Assembly: GCF_000002425.4 (NCBI RefSeq)
Contig: NC_037255.1
Location: forward strand, 8,376,063-8,440,062
DNA: 64,000 bases
Source: Physcomitrium patens
Taxonomy: Eukaryota; Streptophyta; Bryopsida; Funariales; Funariaceae
Direction: 5' to 3'
The notes beneath the pieces are model-generated. The model was given only the letters and a program-made list of their open reading frames with translations. It made no database searches and was not told the origin of the DNA. The translations under genes and the position numbers were made by a program. Shown here piece by piece: positions 36,930-49,420 of the stretch (position 1 is the first letter of the stretch; every line of letters begins with the position of its first letter).

Positions 36930-37707
36930 TTGACAAATAACTGCAAAGGATTCAATAAAATGCCAATAGTAGCTGACATGGCCGATAAAACTGCGCACGC
37001 CCGACACAGTATTTAGCTTTGATAAACCCAATATACGAATAACTTTATCAGGGTCCATAGCAATACCTTCAATAGATACAATATGTCCCAATAGCTTCCC
37101 CGATAGTACACCAAATTGACACTTCTCCGAATTTAAAGATATCCCATACTTGTCGTATTAATTCAAACAGTTATCCAGACATGCTAGATGTTCAGCCATT
37201 GTGCTAAATGTACAAAAATCGTCCAGAAATATCTCCATTGATAAACGTAGGTAATCTTGAAACGCTTGTATCATTACCCATTGAAAAGTAGCTAGGACAT
37301 TACATAATCCAAATGGCATTATTTTATAGGTGAATGTATCGCAATCTGTAGTAAACGTAGTCTTCAACTGGTCCTCTTCGATAATTTTAATTTGATTATA
37401 CCCCAAAAATCCGTCCAAAAATGAGTAACATTCATGTCCGACCACTGCGTCCAAAATATTATCTATAAATGGTAACAAAAAAATAGTCCTTCTTAGTAGC
37501 CACATTTAACTTTCAAAAATCCTAACATATCTTGATTTTTTCATTCTTCTTCAGTACCATCACAATTGGTGACATCCATGCACTATGCGGAATAGGATAA
37601 ATAAAATCCATGTCGAGAAGTTTATCCACTTCTTCTTTCACTAAAAGGAAATATTTTGGATTAAGCCGGTGTTGTCTTTGACGAACTAGCATAACACCCT
37701 CCTCCAA
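36930..37707 (-). pseudogene. Ty3 reverse transcriptase
   Basis: Blocks in order: NPKYFLLVKEEVDKLLDMDF and PIVMVLKKN (near 37650-37540), SFLDGFLGYNQI, FTYKIMPFGLCN, MEIFLDDF (the catalytic aspartate pair retained, near 37230), then MGHIVSIEGIAMDPDKV and VRSFIGHVSYYWHFIE. There are stops at about 37508 and between 37091 and 37158, so it is not functional. Confidence 0.92.
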
Positions 37708-38332
37708 AATAATCTAGTGCTTACACACGTCGGCTGGAATCCCTTTCAAATCGGCATACTACCACGCAAAGGTAGATTTGTGACAGACAAAAAACTATTT
37801 CTAAGCATCCAATTCTGTACCTATAATACCGATATATATTTTAATTAGTTATGACTTTCGTTGGTACCCAGGTTAATGGATTGACACACAGGGTCTTCTA
37901 CAACCTCTGATTTAATTGTCTTCTCCTAATTTGAATATCTTATATTATCCGACATATGAGAACTACCCAATTCTGATTCCAATGTGCTGACCCTATTGAC
38001 TATAGGATTGTTCATCATTCAACAATAGCATGATCGGAGTTTGCTGCATCGTCCAGATGAACAAAATATTCTCCGAGTCCTCCATATTGATAGGATACTT
38101 CTTCCTTACATATGCAAATTGGGTCATTGCCAACTTGCATTGTATTAGTAATTTCATCATGGTTATTCTCAGATTGACCTTCCTCATCAGATATCACTTC
38201 TGAGCCTGGAATTTGAGATTCTCCATGATATTGGACTGGATACATTTGCAAAACAATCGTTTTTCTTCCCTTTTTGATAGTTAGCATTCCACGGCCCGAA
38301 TCATTTTTAGCTTTAGCTTGGTATAACCATGG

Positions 38333-38640
38333 TCATCCTAATAAAATTGGATATGATAATGTGGAACTTTGTAATCTAAAAATGATATAATCAATTTTAT
38401 ATACAATCCCTACTATAGCAGTGTCAATACTGCAAAGAATATCCATAGGCTTGATTCGATTGTGGTTAACCATTCTTAATACCAATGATGTGGATAATAA
38501 CTGAGCTAAACCGAGATTTTCTATTATTTCTGCCATCATTAAATTTACACTTAAGCCTCCATCCACTTGAACTCCAGAAATAAGGACTCCATCAATGGAT
38601 ACACCAATAGTCGGTGCTCTTGGATCGGGGTTCAAACTGA
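38333..38640 (-). pseudogene. Ty3 aspartic protease
   Basis: GVQVDGGLSVNLM (near 38560) is the protease active-site region. Here the catalytic Asp is followed by GG rather than SG or TG, a form known from Tat/Athila-type plant elements. The open segment continues about 80 residues. The linker to RT (37708-38332) is acidic and partly open, with no named domain. Confidence 0.75.
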
Positions 38641-41163
38641 CTTTCCAAACTTCTTTAGATCGAGCTCTTCATTATATTAATGAAGAATTCAATGTAGATC
38701 AACATTCCGGTACTACAGCCAAAAGTTGCTTCATTATAATTGAAGGTTGAATAACATCCAAATCCTTCAGAATGTCGTAGGATTCCATATTGAGAGTAAT
38801 TTCTAATGCTCTTTTATGTTTCATTGGTTTCAATTTTACTCCGTTTGCTAGCAATTTTTTCTTAGCGATTGGGATTACCACTGGTAACTTTACTAAGTTT
38901 TCTACCACTAAAGGTTTTTTTAATGCGTAAGATCTTTTATTGGACTGTACAAGTATTGGTACTTGGTCAATTGAGATCGATCTTGATGGTCTCGATAAAT
39001 TGGCACTTAGAACCGAATTGGGTTCCTCAGTCTGTTGAAGTCTCAATATTGGGATACGTCCCAATACTGATATTGGTTCATTTAACCCCGTGGACGGCAC
39101 TACTTGCTCTCCTACGATTGGTTCATCCAGGTCTTGAATTGGATTCTTATCTTTTTGTTGGCCTCTGGTAAGCACTGTGTTCACCACCTCGACACAATGT
39201 ACTAGTGAGTCCTGTTGAATAGGACCTTTGTCCTCCGTCGGTTGGCTTGTTTACATTTGCTAGTCCCGATTATTATAATTAAAGGGTGCATTGCACTGCT
39301 AATAAGTGTGACCGGACTGCTTACAATTTCCACATATTGGAGCATAGTCATCACTGGTCCTTGGATTAAGACATTCACTTGTATAATGTCTGATTTGTCT
39401 GTAATGATAGCAACGAAGTGGTCTCCTACCAGCTCCTTCAAGGATATTGGGTGTCTCTACTGGTATATAACGGCTAGGTCTGTTCCATATTGGATGAGTA
39501 AAGGATCCCGGTTGTCCAGTTGGTACTGCAAAATCCAAATTTGATTGCTGAAAGGGTTGATATTTAGAATATCCTTGCTGATTTTGTACCATTCCTTGAG
39601 CATTGGTTTTGTATTCCTGATTGTATACGGAATTTTGAAATTTGGAAAAATTTCTATTCGACTTATTGGAACGATTCCCGTTCCAGCCAAACCTATTATT
39701 CGTTTGTACTTGATTGACATCCCACGAAGTTGGTTGAATCATGGTGTGTTTTCCAACTTGTTGTTTCCTTAAATTCTAGCAATTGGCAGTGGTATGCTTA
39801 CTTCTACAAAATGTACATTAGACCGTCATTTGAGGTGGTGAAGAGCATTCAATTACCTAATGACCTTGTCCTTTACAATTGTTGTACAAAACATTGGATC
39901 ACATATTGGTCGGTTCATACCTTTTTTCTTTATCCTTGGCCAGATTCACAGCCAATTCATCCATTTTTTTCATCAATGTTAATAGCAATGATTCATTAGG
40001 ATCCCTTGATACCAATGCATTTGGCAATTCCTTCATAGGTATTGGTTTTTGATATGCGGAATAAGGCGCATACAGGTGTAATGATGATGGTGGTATAACC
40101 TGCAATGGGACAGCATCTACTATTCCCTATGGAATTGTACCATATTCATTCCTTCCCAAATAACTTTCTTATGCGTCATTCCAATTTGTCATTTGATAAC
40201 CTCCTTGAGATGGAATCATCGTGGCTCCAATTATTAAGTTTTGGTCATAGTGACATTCCTTCTATACTTTTGCTCGCTCAAAAGATGATGCAATGGTGGC
40301 TGATTGGGCCTCCTTTACAAACATCTTCAATTCTGGTGGGTGTAGTCCATTAATCAATATGGACAACACAAATGATTTTGGCATTTGGTTATTTGACCAT
40401 TTTTGAAGTATATCTGCTACACGACCATAATATGACTGTACCGCTTTCCCTAGTACTATTTTGTTGTTCATTAATTTTTCTCTAAGGCATTCTTCAAAAC
40501 CAATTGGTCGAAAATGGGCTAAAAAAATATTTTTCAATGCCTCCAAATTGATAAATTGTCCCACAAGTTGGCGGTTATACCACTCAAATGCTGTGTCTTT
40601 CAATGTTGCTGGCAGCCATCTCACCCAAATATCTTTTGTTCTTCCATTATTGGCTACACACGTAGTCAAGAATTGTCATAAATATTGATCTGTATGGACT
40701 CCTGATAAACCTCTAAAAGTAGATAATAGAACCACGCTAGTTGTGCGATCTCCTGCCGCACCCATTTAGACTGCAATTGAAACTGCTGGTCTTTTGGACG
40801 CCATTAAAGATGCCAATGTTCTGCTCAATTTCTTATTAAAATAAAAACTGTCTCTCGTAAAAGTCTTTTTTGGACTTCCAGGCCTTCTCGATTGACTATT
40901 ATTATCTCCAAATAATTTTATTGGTTGAATATGAGGTAAAAACGACGAGTTTTGATATACTATAAATTTATTTTATTAGCAAGTGATTTATGCCGATCTT
41001 CAAAACCAGTCTTATTACAATTGGACGTATCTCCAATTGAAAAAATACTCAATGGGGTACCTAATTCTTCTGTGCCTTCTTCACTTTTCATTAACGGCTT
41101 TGAGAGGTATGTTGGACTATTAGTAGCGCTCCCTGCGAGTGCTCTTGGCAATTTCTTTAACAA
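38641..41163 (-). pseudogene. Ty3 gag region
   Basis: The segment 40669-40262 has capsid wording (WVRWLPATLKDTAFEWYNRQ, EALKNIFLAHF, SYYGRVADILQKW). The nucleocapsid lies near 39430-39270. One knuckle reads CYHY....H....C with its second Cys lost to Tyr, and the next reads CGNC....H followed by a stop before the last Cys. A basic, Asn/Gln-rich linker lies between. Open pieces extend up to 41163, near the primer-binding site. Multiple stops are present. Confidence 0.85.
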
Positions 41164-41462
41164 TATGTACTTCTAAAATATTAGAGGATGATCGTCTTCA
41201 AGGTACGATCAAATATGCTGACAGGCATGCAACCACAACTTAATCCAACTTTGTCGATAGTTCTTTTTTAATTTACGATCTCGCTCGTTACGTAACAAAT
41301 TTCTTGCTTGCGATCTCTCTGTTCTTTCCTTTGATTGCTTTATTATCTTTACTGTTAAATTCTCATTCTTAATAACCATATTCTTTCATTATTTCTACTG
41401 AGTATGCTTCCTAATCTCCTTTACTACTTCAATAGTTAATTCCTAACACTCAATAATGTTGT

Positions 41463-41483
41463 CAATCTCCGACAGTGGTGTCA
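41463..41483 (-). promoter_or_regulatory. Probable tRNA-Asp-type primer-binding site
   Basis: On minus, TGACACCACTGTCGGAGA... lies two bases after the end of the LTR. By eye it matches the plant Asp-tRNA priming sequence TGGCGCCGTTGCCGGGGA at 15 of 21 positions. All six differences are transitions. Position and pattern support a decayed primer-binding site; the identification is inference from memory. Confidence 0.6.
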
Positions 41484-41485
41484 TA

Positions 41486-42804
41486 TGGTGTGATTTGCTA
41501 TCTGGGAATAAACTGGGTATCTAGCTGTAGAGAGTGTACCTTAAACCTTTATATGATTCTTTTCTTGGCTTCCAAAACTCCTTTACTTTTGTATAAAACT
41601 CCAAATATAACAAAATCCCTTCAAAACATATTTTTCCCGCGAAGGGTTTTTTTCGCCCTGAACTTTAGAACATCATAACTATTGATCTAACCGTTAAATT
41701 TTTTTCAAATTTAAAAGATAGGTAGAATTTACCCTTAACTTGTACCACAAAAAAAACCAACCGCAAGTTCACTTCCGATCTTCTGGCATCTAAGAAATCC
41801 TAGCAGACACTCCAAACCCTAATTTACAAGCACCCGAAAAATATTTTCCTTATATCTCGAAAATCCGAACTCCAAATATCATAAAACTTATGCACAAAGT
41901 TTACTAACATAAAATTAAACATCTCTTGAAATTTTGAGCCAAAACCTTGTCAAATTGCTCAAGATATAGCTCAAGAGACAAACACTAGTAAATCGGTTTA
42001 CTTACTACCCTTATATTGCATGTGCTGATTTCAAAATCCAATAACTCCTTCATCCCAACTTAGAATCCAGTAAGCAGTATGTAAAAAGTATAGCCGCAAA
42101 AGTGCTCTCTCCAGTCGCGGTCGCCGATCCTCAATTTCCATCTGTATGCGTGCGTTATGCCCAAAAGAGTGACAGTAGGTCCAAAACTAACACCTTAACT
42201 TTGAGCGCCTATAACTTCTTCATATAAACCCCAAATGCCACAAAACTTGCACCAAAACCTTAACCAAAAACCTAAACCTTCTGACCCTAGCCTTCAAAGT
42301 TCGAATGGCTCCGAGAAACTAACCCTAATCCCTAATATGGCCTCGGGCAGCCTCCTCAAAGCCCATTGGTCATGATTTTTGACCAATAGGAATGGAGATT
42401 TTTAATTTTCATCTCCATTCATCTATATTGGTGCCCTAATTACTCCCTTTGCTACCAAAATCCTTCTTCAATCCTTTTTCTTATAAGATTTACATAATGT
42501 ATGCTCTAAACACGAAATAAAAGAACCAAAATAAGTTTTCAAATGTCACCAATGTCTAACAAAAGTGACTCTAAATATTTAGAAGTTACTATCAACCAAA
42601 ACCAATCTTAAAAGCCACTATCAAAAAGAAATTAAAATTATACAAATTCTATAGTAATCTTTTTAAACAACCTCTTAACAAAGTAATAATCAAATTATAT
42701 TCTACAACCAACTAAAATCTATTAACACAGCTCTCACCATGTTACTTAATAAATTATATATTAAGTACATAATTACATTATTTTCATATAGTAGCCGAAC
42801 CACA
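41486..42804 (-). mobile_element. 5' LTR of the Ty3-type element
   Basis: On minus this 1319-bp segment starts TGTGGTTCGG and ends CACACCA, immediately before the primer-binding site. Its upper 1000 bases recur at about 43596-44595, and it is related in reverse orientation to the 34353-35615 LTR. Confidence 0.75.
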
Positions 42805-43084
42805 ACATGATAGCGATGCCAAAATGTCATTGTCGTTTTACTTATTGTGGAAGAAACCTTCCAGAATAAACCTGTATAAGAGAATTCAAACACAGGGAAA
42901 GACCATGTATATGAGCTCTAATTGTTAAGATCACACAATTAATCACTATTGTTGAATGCTTACAACACCGAAGAACACTTAAATTTTCTTCCTACTATCC
43001 ACTTTCTCATATCAATACGATAACAACCACGACATCAATTTCAGTACCATGTATAATTCACAAACACACAAGCATAACTCAAAC
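42805..43084. other. Short unassigned segment between LTR and 511-bp repeat
   Basis: About 280 bases of mixed composition. A minus-strand frame (ending at the LTR) reads TTMTFWHRYHV, which loosely recalls the WHRRxGH part of a copia pre-integrase domain. That is too little to assign an element. Confidence 0.3.
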
Positions 43085-43595
43085 CTTGGAACGAACAACT
43101 TTCAATCCACAAAATCTGATCGAGACAATTCCTTTGATTACAATTCCTCTCCACTGAACTCACAACCTTGCGATAAACAGTGACTGGAAACTTCCATATA
43201 TCATCAATCTTTCACAACAATTGATAAACTGTGATCCATAAACAACTTCATAAATCAAACATTGATTCATTAAATCGATTCTCTTCACTAGAATCAATAT
43301 TAACACAAAAGAAACAAGAAAACTAAGAAGAAGAGATAGCACCAAGCGTATCATGGCTTAGTACTATCACAGTCTGGCCCTCGACTCATGACTATCACAG
43401 TTTGGCATTTTCTTCCTCTCTCCCATCTTCCTTATACTACCCCGAGATATCAACTCCTATACTACGGATGATAACTACTTTTCCTAACTATTCATCCATT
43501 CTACCTGTTGAACCACCTTTTTAGCAATTATCTATCCCTGTTTATACTATACACTAGATATCTACATTCTAAAAATAACTACTTATTCTACACAG
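43085..43595 (-). repeat. 511-bp LTR-like direct repeat, copy 2
   Basis: This is the counterpart of 31255-31765, in the same orientation and of the same length. It abuts the truncated Ty3 LTR exactly at 43595/43596. It is either a solo LTR or the 3' remnant of an adjacent deleted element. Confidence 0.75.
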
Positions 43596-44595
43596 ACACT
43601 CTAAATCCTAATTTATATGCACCCGAATACTATTTTCTTAATATTTCAATAATCCAATACTCAAATGTCATAAATCTTATGCATAAAGTTTACTAACATA
43701 AAATTACACAATCCTTGAAATTTTGAGCCAAAACCTTATCAAAATGCTCAAGATATAGTTCAAGAGACAACCACTAGCAAATCAGATTACTTACTATCCT
43801 TAGATTGCATGCACTGACTTCAAGATCCAAGAACTCCTTCACTTCAACTTGGAATCCAATAAACAGTATGTGAAAAGTATAGCTGTAAAAGTGCTCTCTC
43901 CAATCGCGATCGCCGATCCTCAATTGCTGTCTGTATGCGTGTGTTATGCCAAAAAGAGTGACAGTAGCTCTCAAATCAACACCTTAACTTTGAGCGCTTG
44001 TATCTCCTTCATATAAATTCCAAACCATAAAAAATTCTTGCACCAAAACCATAGCCAAAAACCTAAACCTTCTGACTCTAGCCTTCAAAGCTCAAATGGC
44101 CCCGAGAAACTAATCCTAATCTCTAATATAGCCTCGGGTAGCCTCCTCAAAGTCCATTGGTCATGATTTTTGACCAATAGGAATGGAGATTTTTATTATT
44201 CATCTCCATTCATCTATATTGGTGCCCTAATTACTCCCTTTACTACCAAAATCCTTCTTCAATCTTTTTTCTTATAAGATTTACATAGTTTATGCTCTAA
44301 ACACCAAATAAAAGAACCAAAAGAAGTTTTCAAATGTCACCAATGTCTAACAAAGGTGATTCTAAATATTTAAAAGTTATTATCAACCAAAAACAATCTT
44401 AAAAGCTACTATCAAAAAGAAATTAAAATTATACAAATTCTATAGTAATCTTTTTAAACAACCTCTTAACATAGTAATAATCAAATTATATTCTACAACC
44501 AATTAAAATCTACTAAGATGGCTCTCACCATGTTACTTAATAAATTATATATTAAGTATATAATTACATTATTTTCATATAATAGCCAAACCACA
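43596..44595 (-). mobile_element. Truncated second copy of the Ty3-type LTR
   Basis: On minus it starts TGTGGTTTGG at 44595 and follows the 42804 LTR for about 1000 bases, then stops where the 511-bp repeat begins. The last 320 bases of the LTR are missing. Its start interrupts the copia element at 44596, so it arrived after that copia. Confidence 0.8.
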
Positions 44596-46040
44596 ATAGA
44601 ACAATGTGTTATAACTCCACTTAGAAATGTAGCCCTTAATTGTTTTCCTTGAATACAACCTTCACAAGAAAGCATTATAGCATTGTGACTTATATGACCA
44701 AGATTTAATCTACTTATTATGGATTGAATCTCCTTCATGCTCTTGACATTCAAATGACTAAGGCATCAATGCAAAATGCCAAATTTATCTTGAACTTGAG
44801 GAAATTTTATAAATACCTCCACTTCAACTCTATTCACCTTTTTACACTTGATGACGTAGAGGTTGCCATCTCTAAAGCCCTTTGCAACATCATCTCCTTC
44901 CAATGTCTTCACAAAACATCCATTCTTATCAAATTATACTTTACAACCATGTAAAAAAAGTTTATTCACCAAGAAGAGGTTTTTCTTCAACTTTGGCACA
45001 TGTAAGACGTCCTTGAATCTGATCCTCTTAGTTTGGCCTTTCACAACAATCTCTACTATAATAGAGCCCATTCCAATAGCTTGTACTAAGCCATTTTCTT
45101 CCATGAGTATATTTGTTGCTGAAATTTCTTCACAAGTCTCAAATAAACACTTGTATGGAGTCATGTACTTGGTGGCACCCAAATCAACAATCTACTTGGA
45201 CATGGTAGCCATGGAAGTACCTTCACTTGCCATGAATGCATAATCATCACCTCCATATTCATCACGAGCATTGTTTATACTTTTTCTATCTCTTTTCTTA
45301 GCCTTGTAGCAATTTTTAGCAAAATGACATGATTTTCTACAAATGAAGCAAGTTCTTGCATTGCCATGTTGGTTAGAATAACTTCCCTTATCTTATCTTG
45401 AAAAGAGAGCCGAATCTTCACTTTGAGGCTCTTTTTCTTTCCTCTTAGTTACTTCATGAATAAGTCTAGCTGTTATATAATTCATTGTGAGCTCTTTTAG
45501 TTTGATAAACTTCAATGCTACAATGAGGTAGTTTTAGAACTCGTGAAGGCTCTTAAGCAAGGCCATAATAATATCACTCTCTTCTAAAGGCTTGTCAACA
45601 ATTGCAAGTTGATTAGCAAGGGCCTTTACCTTATTGACATGAGCCATGAGGTCATCACCTTCTTCCATCTTGCAAGTGAAGAATTTCTTCCGTAAGAAGA
45701 TGATATTGGATAACTTCTTACTCTCATATATATTGCAAAGGATCTTCCATGCTTTTGCTAGTCCTTTATAAGAGATAATGTGAGAAAATTTGGCTTCATC
45801 CAAATTGATGGCAATCATGCCAAAAGCCTTCTTTTCACGTCTTGTAAAGTCCTTCTCTTTAGTATCAACATGCATGCTTGGAGGCTCTTCACTTTCATCT
45901 ACAATGTCCCAAAGGTCCAAAGATGCCAACAAAAGTTCCATTTTTACCTTCCAAGGATAGAAATTATCACCTTTAAACTTCTCAATTATTCTCAAACCTT
46001 CATCCTTACTAGAAGCCATGTCTAAGAACATGAATATCAA
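44596..46040 (-). mobile_element. Copia-type element 1, truncated after pre-integrase domain
   Basis: The minus-strand gag opens at ATG 46018 (MASSKDEGLRIIEKFKGDNF) and runs to 45534 with copia gag wording (YPWKVKMELLLASLDLWDIV). A CX2CX4HX4C knuckle (CFICRKSCHFAKNC, near 45350) is intact. The protease site near 45185 reads VDLGA instead of DSGA. The pre-integrase part has HISHNAIMLSCEGCIQGKQ (near 44660). The element is cut at 44596 by the Ty3-type LTR. Integrase, RT and RNase H of this copy were not found in the window. Confidence 0.88.
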
Positions 46041-46849
46041 AAAATATCAAGAAAAAGAGTCTCTATGTACTTAAAATCATCAAAACAATTTTGCACTAGC
46101 AAAATCTCAGAATGCCCTCTTATAAAAAAATGAATGTTTCTTCACTCCAAAACACTCTCAACTCAACTTTCAAAGCTTCTAAGAAGTATATGGACTCCAA
46201 TTAGCCTCACCATTAAGTTTTTTAACTCATAAAACTCACTTTCTCATTAAAAATTCCACAATATCAAAGACCCTATAAAGGTCTTTGTATAAGGTCTTAA
46301 TTAATCAATTCTAGGAATTAAGAACCTTCAAATACATGTTAGGAATCTATAAGGCCCAAATCAGAACCTCCTCAAGGAAAAATTTAAGATTACATCATAC
46401 AAATTCTAACATCACCAAACACCATAAGATCTATTCCACACAAGAGTAACAATCAGCAAATAACTTCAACTTACTTGAGAAGCTCAATCAAGTGTGTGTG
46501 GGTCCATAATCTATTAAAAAAATATAATAAGTAAGACATAAGTAAGTAGAAATCAGCAAGGTTAGACACAAGAGAAGTGTAGAATGAGATGCCTTTCATT
46601 TCCAACACCCTTTCTTATATATAGAATTTACATCCATTGTGGCTCAACTTCATTCTCATTCATCTTTACTGAACCCTAGATTCTACTTAACCTATCGACC
46701 ACTCCAAACCCTAGCCACTACTAAACGTAGCTGCCATTATAAATCCTAGCTACTACCTTGATAACTTTCCTATTACCTTTTGCTGCCCTTTAATTATTAG
46801 CAATTTACGTTAGGTAATATATTTTATTTATCAAACATTTATTTTATTA
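46041..46849 (-). other. Probable 5' untranslated/LTR region of copia element 1
   Basis: This lies between the gag start of copia 1 and the truncated RNase H end of copia 2. By position it should contain the 5' LTR of copia 1. No matching LTR copy and no clear TGGTATCAGAGC-type primer site were found, so LTR limits are not given. Confidence 0.4.
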
Positions 46850-47735
46850 GTTGCAGTATCAAATTTATATCTCGCATCACAATATCCAACCAATTTTGGA
46901 TCTACAAATTGTGTGTAGTATAATCCCAAGTATTCATTACCTTTTAAATAATGTAGTAAATATTTGTTGCCATTATAATGTCATAGTATTAGATGTGTAC
47001 TATGTCTTACAAGAACACGAACTGCAAATACAATATCCGATCTAGTAGCTGTGTCTAAATATGAAGTGCTCCAATCACTGCAAAGTATGGATATTTCTCT
47101 CCTAATACTTCTTCTTCCTCTTTGCACGGATAGTATGGTTTATGTCTATTGCGACCACATCCAACCATTGGTATAGATAATAGATAAGTATCAATCATAT
47201 TGAATCTACATAAGATTCATCTAATATATGTTAGTTGGTAGAGAAAAATGCTACCATTTGTGAGATATATATTTTGAAGACCAATGCAGAAAGTTGTTTT
47301 TTCTAGCATTTTTATCTCAAATTCACATATAAATAGGTTAGTAGCTACAACACATGCAGATTTAATATCCACTAGATTAAGATCATCAGCATATACATCA
47401 ATGATAAAAAAACCAGTTTTATCTTGTTTAATAAATAAACAAGGATTTTATGGATCACTTAGAAACTTATTTATAATTAAATAATCTTAAAGATGTTGAT
47501 ACCAGATGTGTCTAAATTATTTTAGACCATACAAGGCCTTCTATAATTTAATACCACAATATCGTCTTGAAGCAGGTGCATTTGGAATTCCTGTTTTCAA
47601 ACCAGGTGGAACTTTCATATAAATGTTTGCATCAAGTGAACTATACAAATACGTAGTTACCACATCTATAAGACATATTTCAAGGGTAGCATGAACTACC
47701 ATTCCAATAATATATCCAAATGTAATTGAATCCAT
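46850..47735 (-). pseudogene. Copia element 2, reverse transcriptase and start of RNase H
   Basis: Blocks: CLIDVVTTYLYSSLDANIYM (near 47640), DVYADDLNLVD with the catalytic YADD (near 47390), FEIKMLEKTTFCIGLQ and YFAVIGAL (near 47075). A weak RNase H start (near 46890) follows, and the element stops there. There are several frameshifts and stops. Confidence 0.85.
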
Positions 47736-48776
47736 GACTGAAAAATATGTGGATTCATAATCAATGCCAAACCGTTGGATAAATTTTTGAACAATAAGAC
47801 AAATTTTATAGCAGGTTATTTGACCTTAAGCATCTCACTTACATATTAATACCATCTTATATTCCATAGGATGAGAAGTAAGAGTGTCTACAATTGGACC
47901 AAAGACTTTCTTCTTACATAAAGAATCATACTCCTCCTTCATAGCACTTTTTCATTTTAACTAGTCAAAGCTACGCATCACTTCTTTGATGATTTGAGGT
48001 TTAGGATCGTCTTCCTTGCAAGAAAGAGCTTCTATAATCATACATACAAAAGATTCATCTACCGTAATAGATGGTCTATCCCAAATATCATCTGTAGCAC
48101 AATATAGAATAGATAATTCTTTACTTAACTCGATCTTATTCCTTCTAATTTGAAGATTATTTTTCATAGGAATTTAAGGTATATTATGCATGGATATATC
48201 ATCATGAATTAGTGGTCCTACAAGATGAGTGGAAATTTCTTAAAAAATAATAATAATATTAGTCAATATTATAGCTTTCTTCTTACGTGGTTGTTTATCT
48301 GGTCCACAAGTTCTTTTAGTTGTTGTTATTATAACTTGAGGTATTGTAGTCAGTGGCATTGCAATCTAAGTAGGTGCATTCCGAACCTCATTAATAGGAA
48401 CTCTTGTAATCGTAGGTGCATCATTGAAGCCATCATGTGTTTCATCTGCAATCCATTTTAGATGCAAAATCTTGGCAACTTCACTTTCAATCAAAGATGT
48501 CATAGGATCAAGATTCATTATAAACATTTTTGGTGCTTCAAATACAAGTACTTTATTTTTTTGTTGATTGAATATTTATTGTTGAAGAGATGGAAATACA
48601 TTTTCTTGAAAATGATAATTTTGTAAATATGCACGTAATAATGAGCTACTTGATGGATCAACAATGCAAATAATGCTTGGTGAATTAAAACCAACATATA
48701 TATCTTCTCGTCAATGAGCTCCAATGGTACACCATTGAGATTCTGGTATTGGAATCCAAGTACGAAAATCAAATAT
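47736..48776 (-). other. Copia element 2, integrase-to-RT linker
   Basis: Degenerate coding DNA between integrase and RT. Short open pieces at 47961-48167 and 48518-48838 lie in the expected place for the variable copia linker. No domain is named. Confidence 0.5.
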
Positions 48777-49420
48777 TTATAAGTGAGATATATTTGAAAC
48801 ACAACCCGAAATGAGTTCATGTGGTGAAACAATTTCAAGAGAAGAAGAGCGGAGGCGTATTAATGCTCCAACATGTAAAACTGCATGACTCCACATAGAT
48901 GTAGGTAAATTTGTGTGAAGGAGGAGTGGCCGAATAATGAGTTGTATATGCTTTATAAATGACTCTGCAAGTCCATTTTGAACATGTTCATATGGAACAC
49001 AATATGTCAACTCAATTCTTATTGCAATACAATAGTCTTTAAAAAACTTTAATGCATATTCTTTTGTATTATCCATATGCAATATTTTTATAGGATAATA
49101 AAAAAAATGTGCCTCAAAACAAATAAGCATAGATATAAGATTGGTTAACACCATGTTTCGAGTTGATAATAATAAAACATAAGATTTTTTATTTGATGCA
49201 TCAACAAGGACCAAAAAATAATGAAATGGTCCCGATATTGGATTAATAGGACCACAAATATCACCATGCAACCTTTCAAGCATTGATAGTAATTCTTGTA
49301 GGAGTTTCAAAATTGAAGGTTGAGTAATCATCTTGCCTTGCATGCATCTTATCTTATATGCAAGTTTACCAAGTTGAAGATTTTTCAATAAACAATCGTC
49401 TATCCCACAAGATAGTATGT
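48777..49420 (-). pseudogene. Copia element 2, pre-integrase and integrase
   Basis: The open segment 49388-48777 gives KIRCMQGKM, LHGDICGPI (first catalytic Asp), HMDNTKEYA (second Asp), and PYEHVQNGLAES (catalytic Glu). The D, D, E set is retained and spacing fits copia integrase. Flanking frames are broken. Confidence 0.88.

Larger units (their letters stand above)
31766..42804 (-). mobile_element. Decayed Ty3-type LTR retrotransposon
   Basis: On the minus strand, from high to low coordinates: 5' LTR (42804-41486), primer-binding site, gag, protease, RT, RNase H, integrase, extra ORF. Every coding part carries stops and frameshifts. No matching 3' LTR was found next to the low end, so the element is truncated or rearranged there. 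The order RT-RNase H-integrase is that of Ty3/Metaviridae. The DGG-type protease, tRNA-Asp-like priming site and post-integrase ORF suggest the Tat/Athila side of the family, which is inference. Confidence 0.85.
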
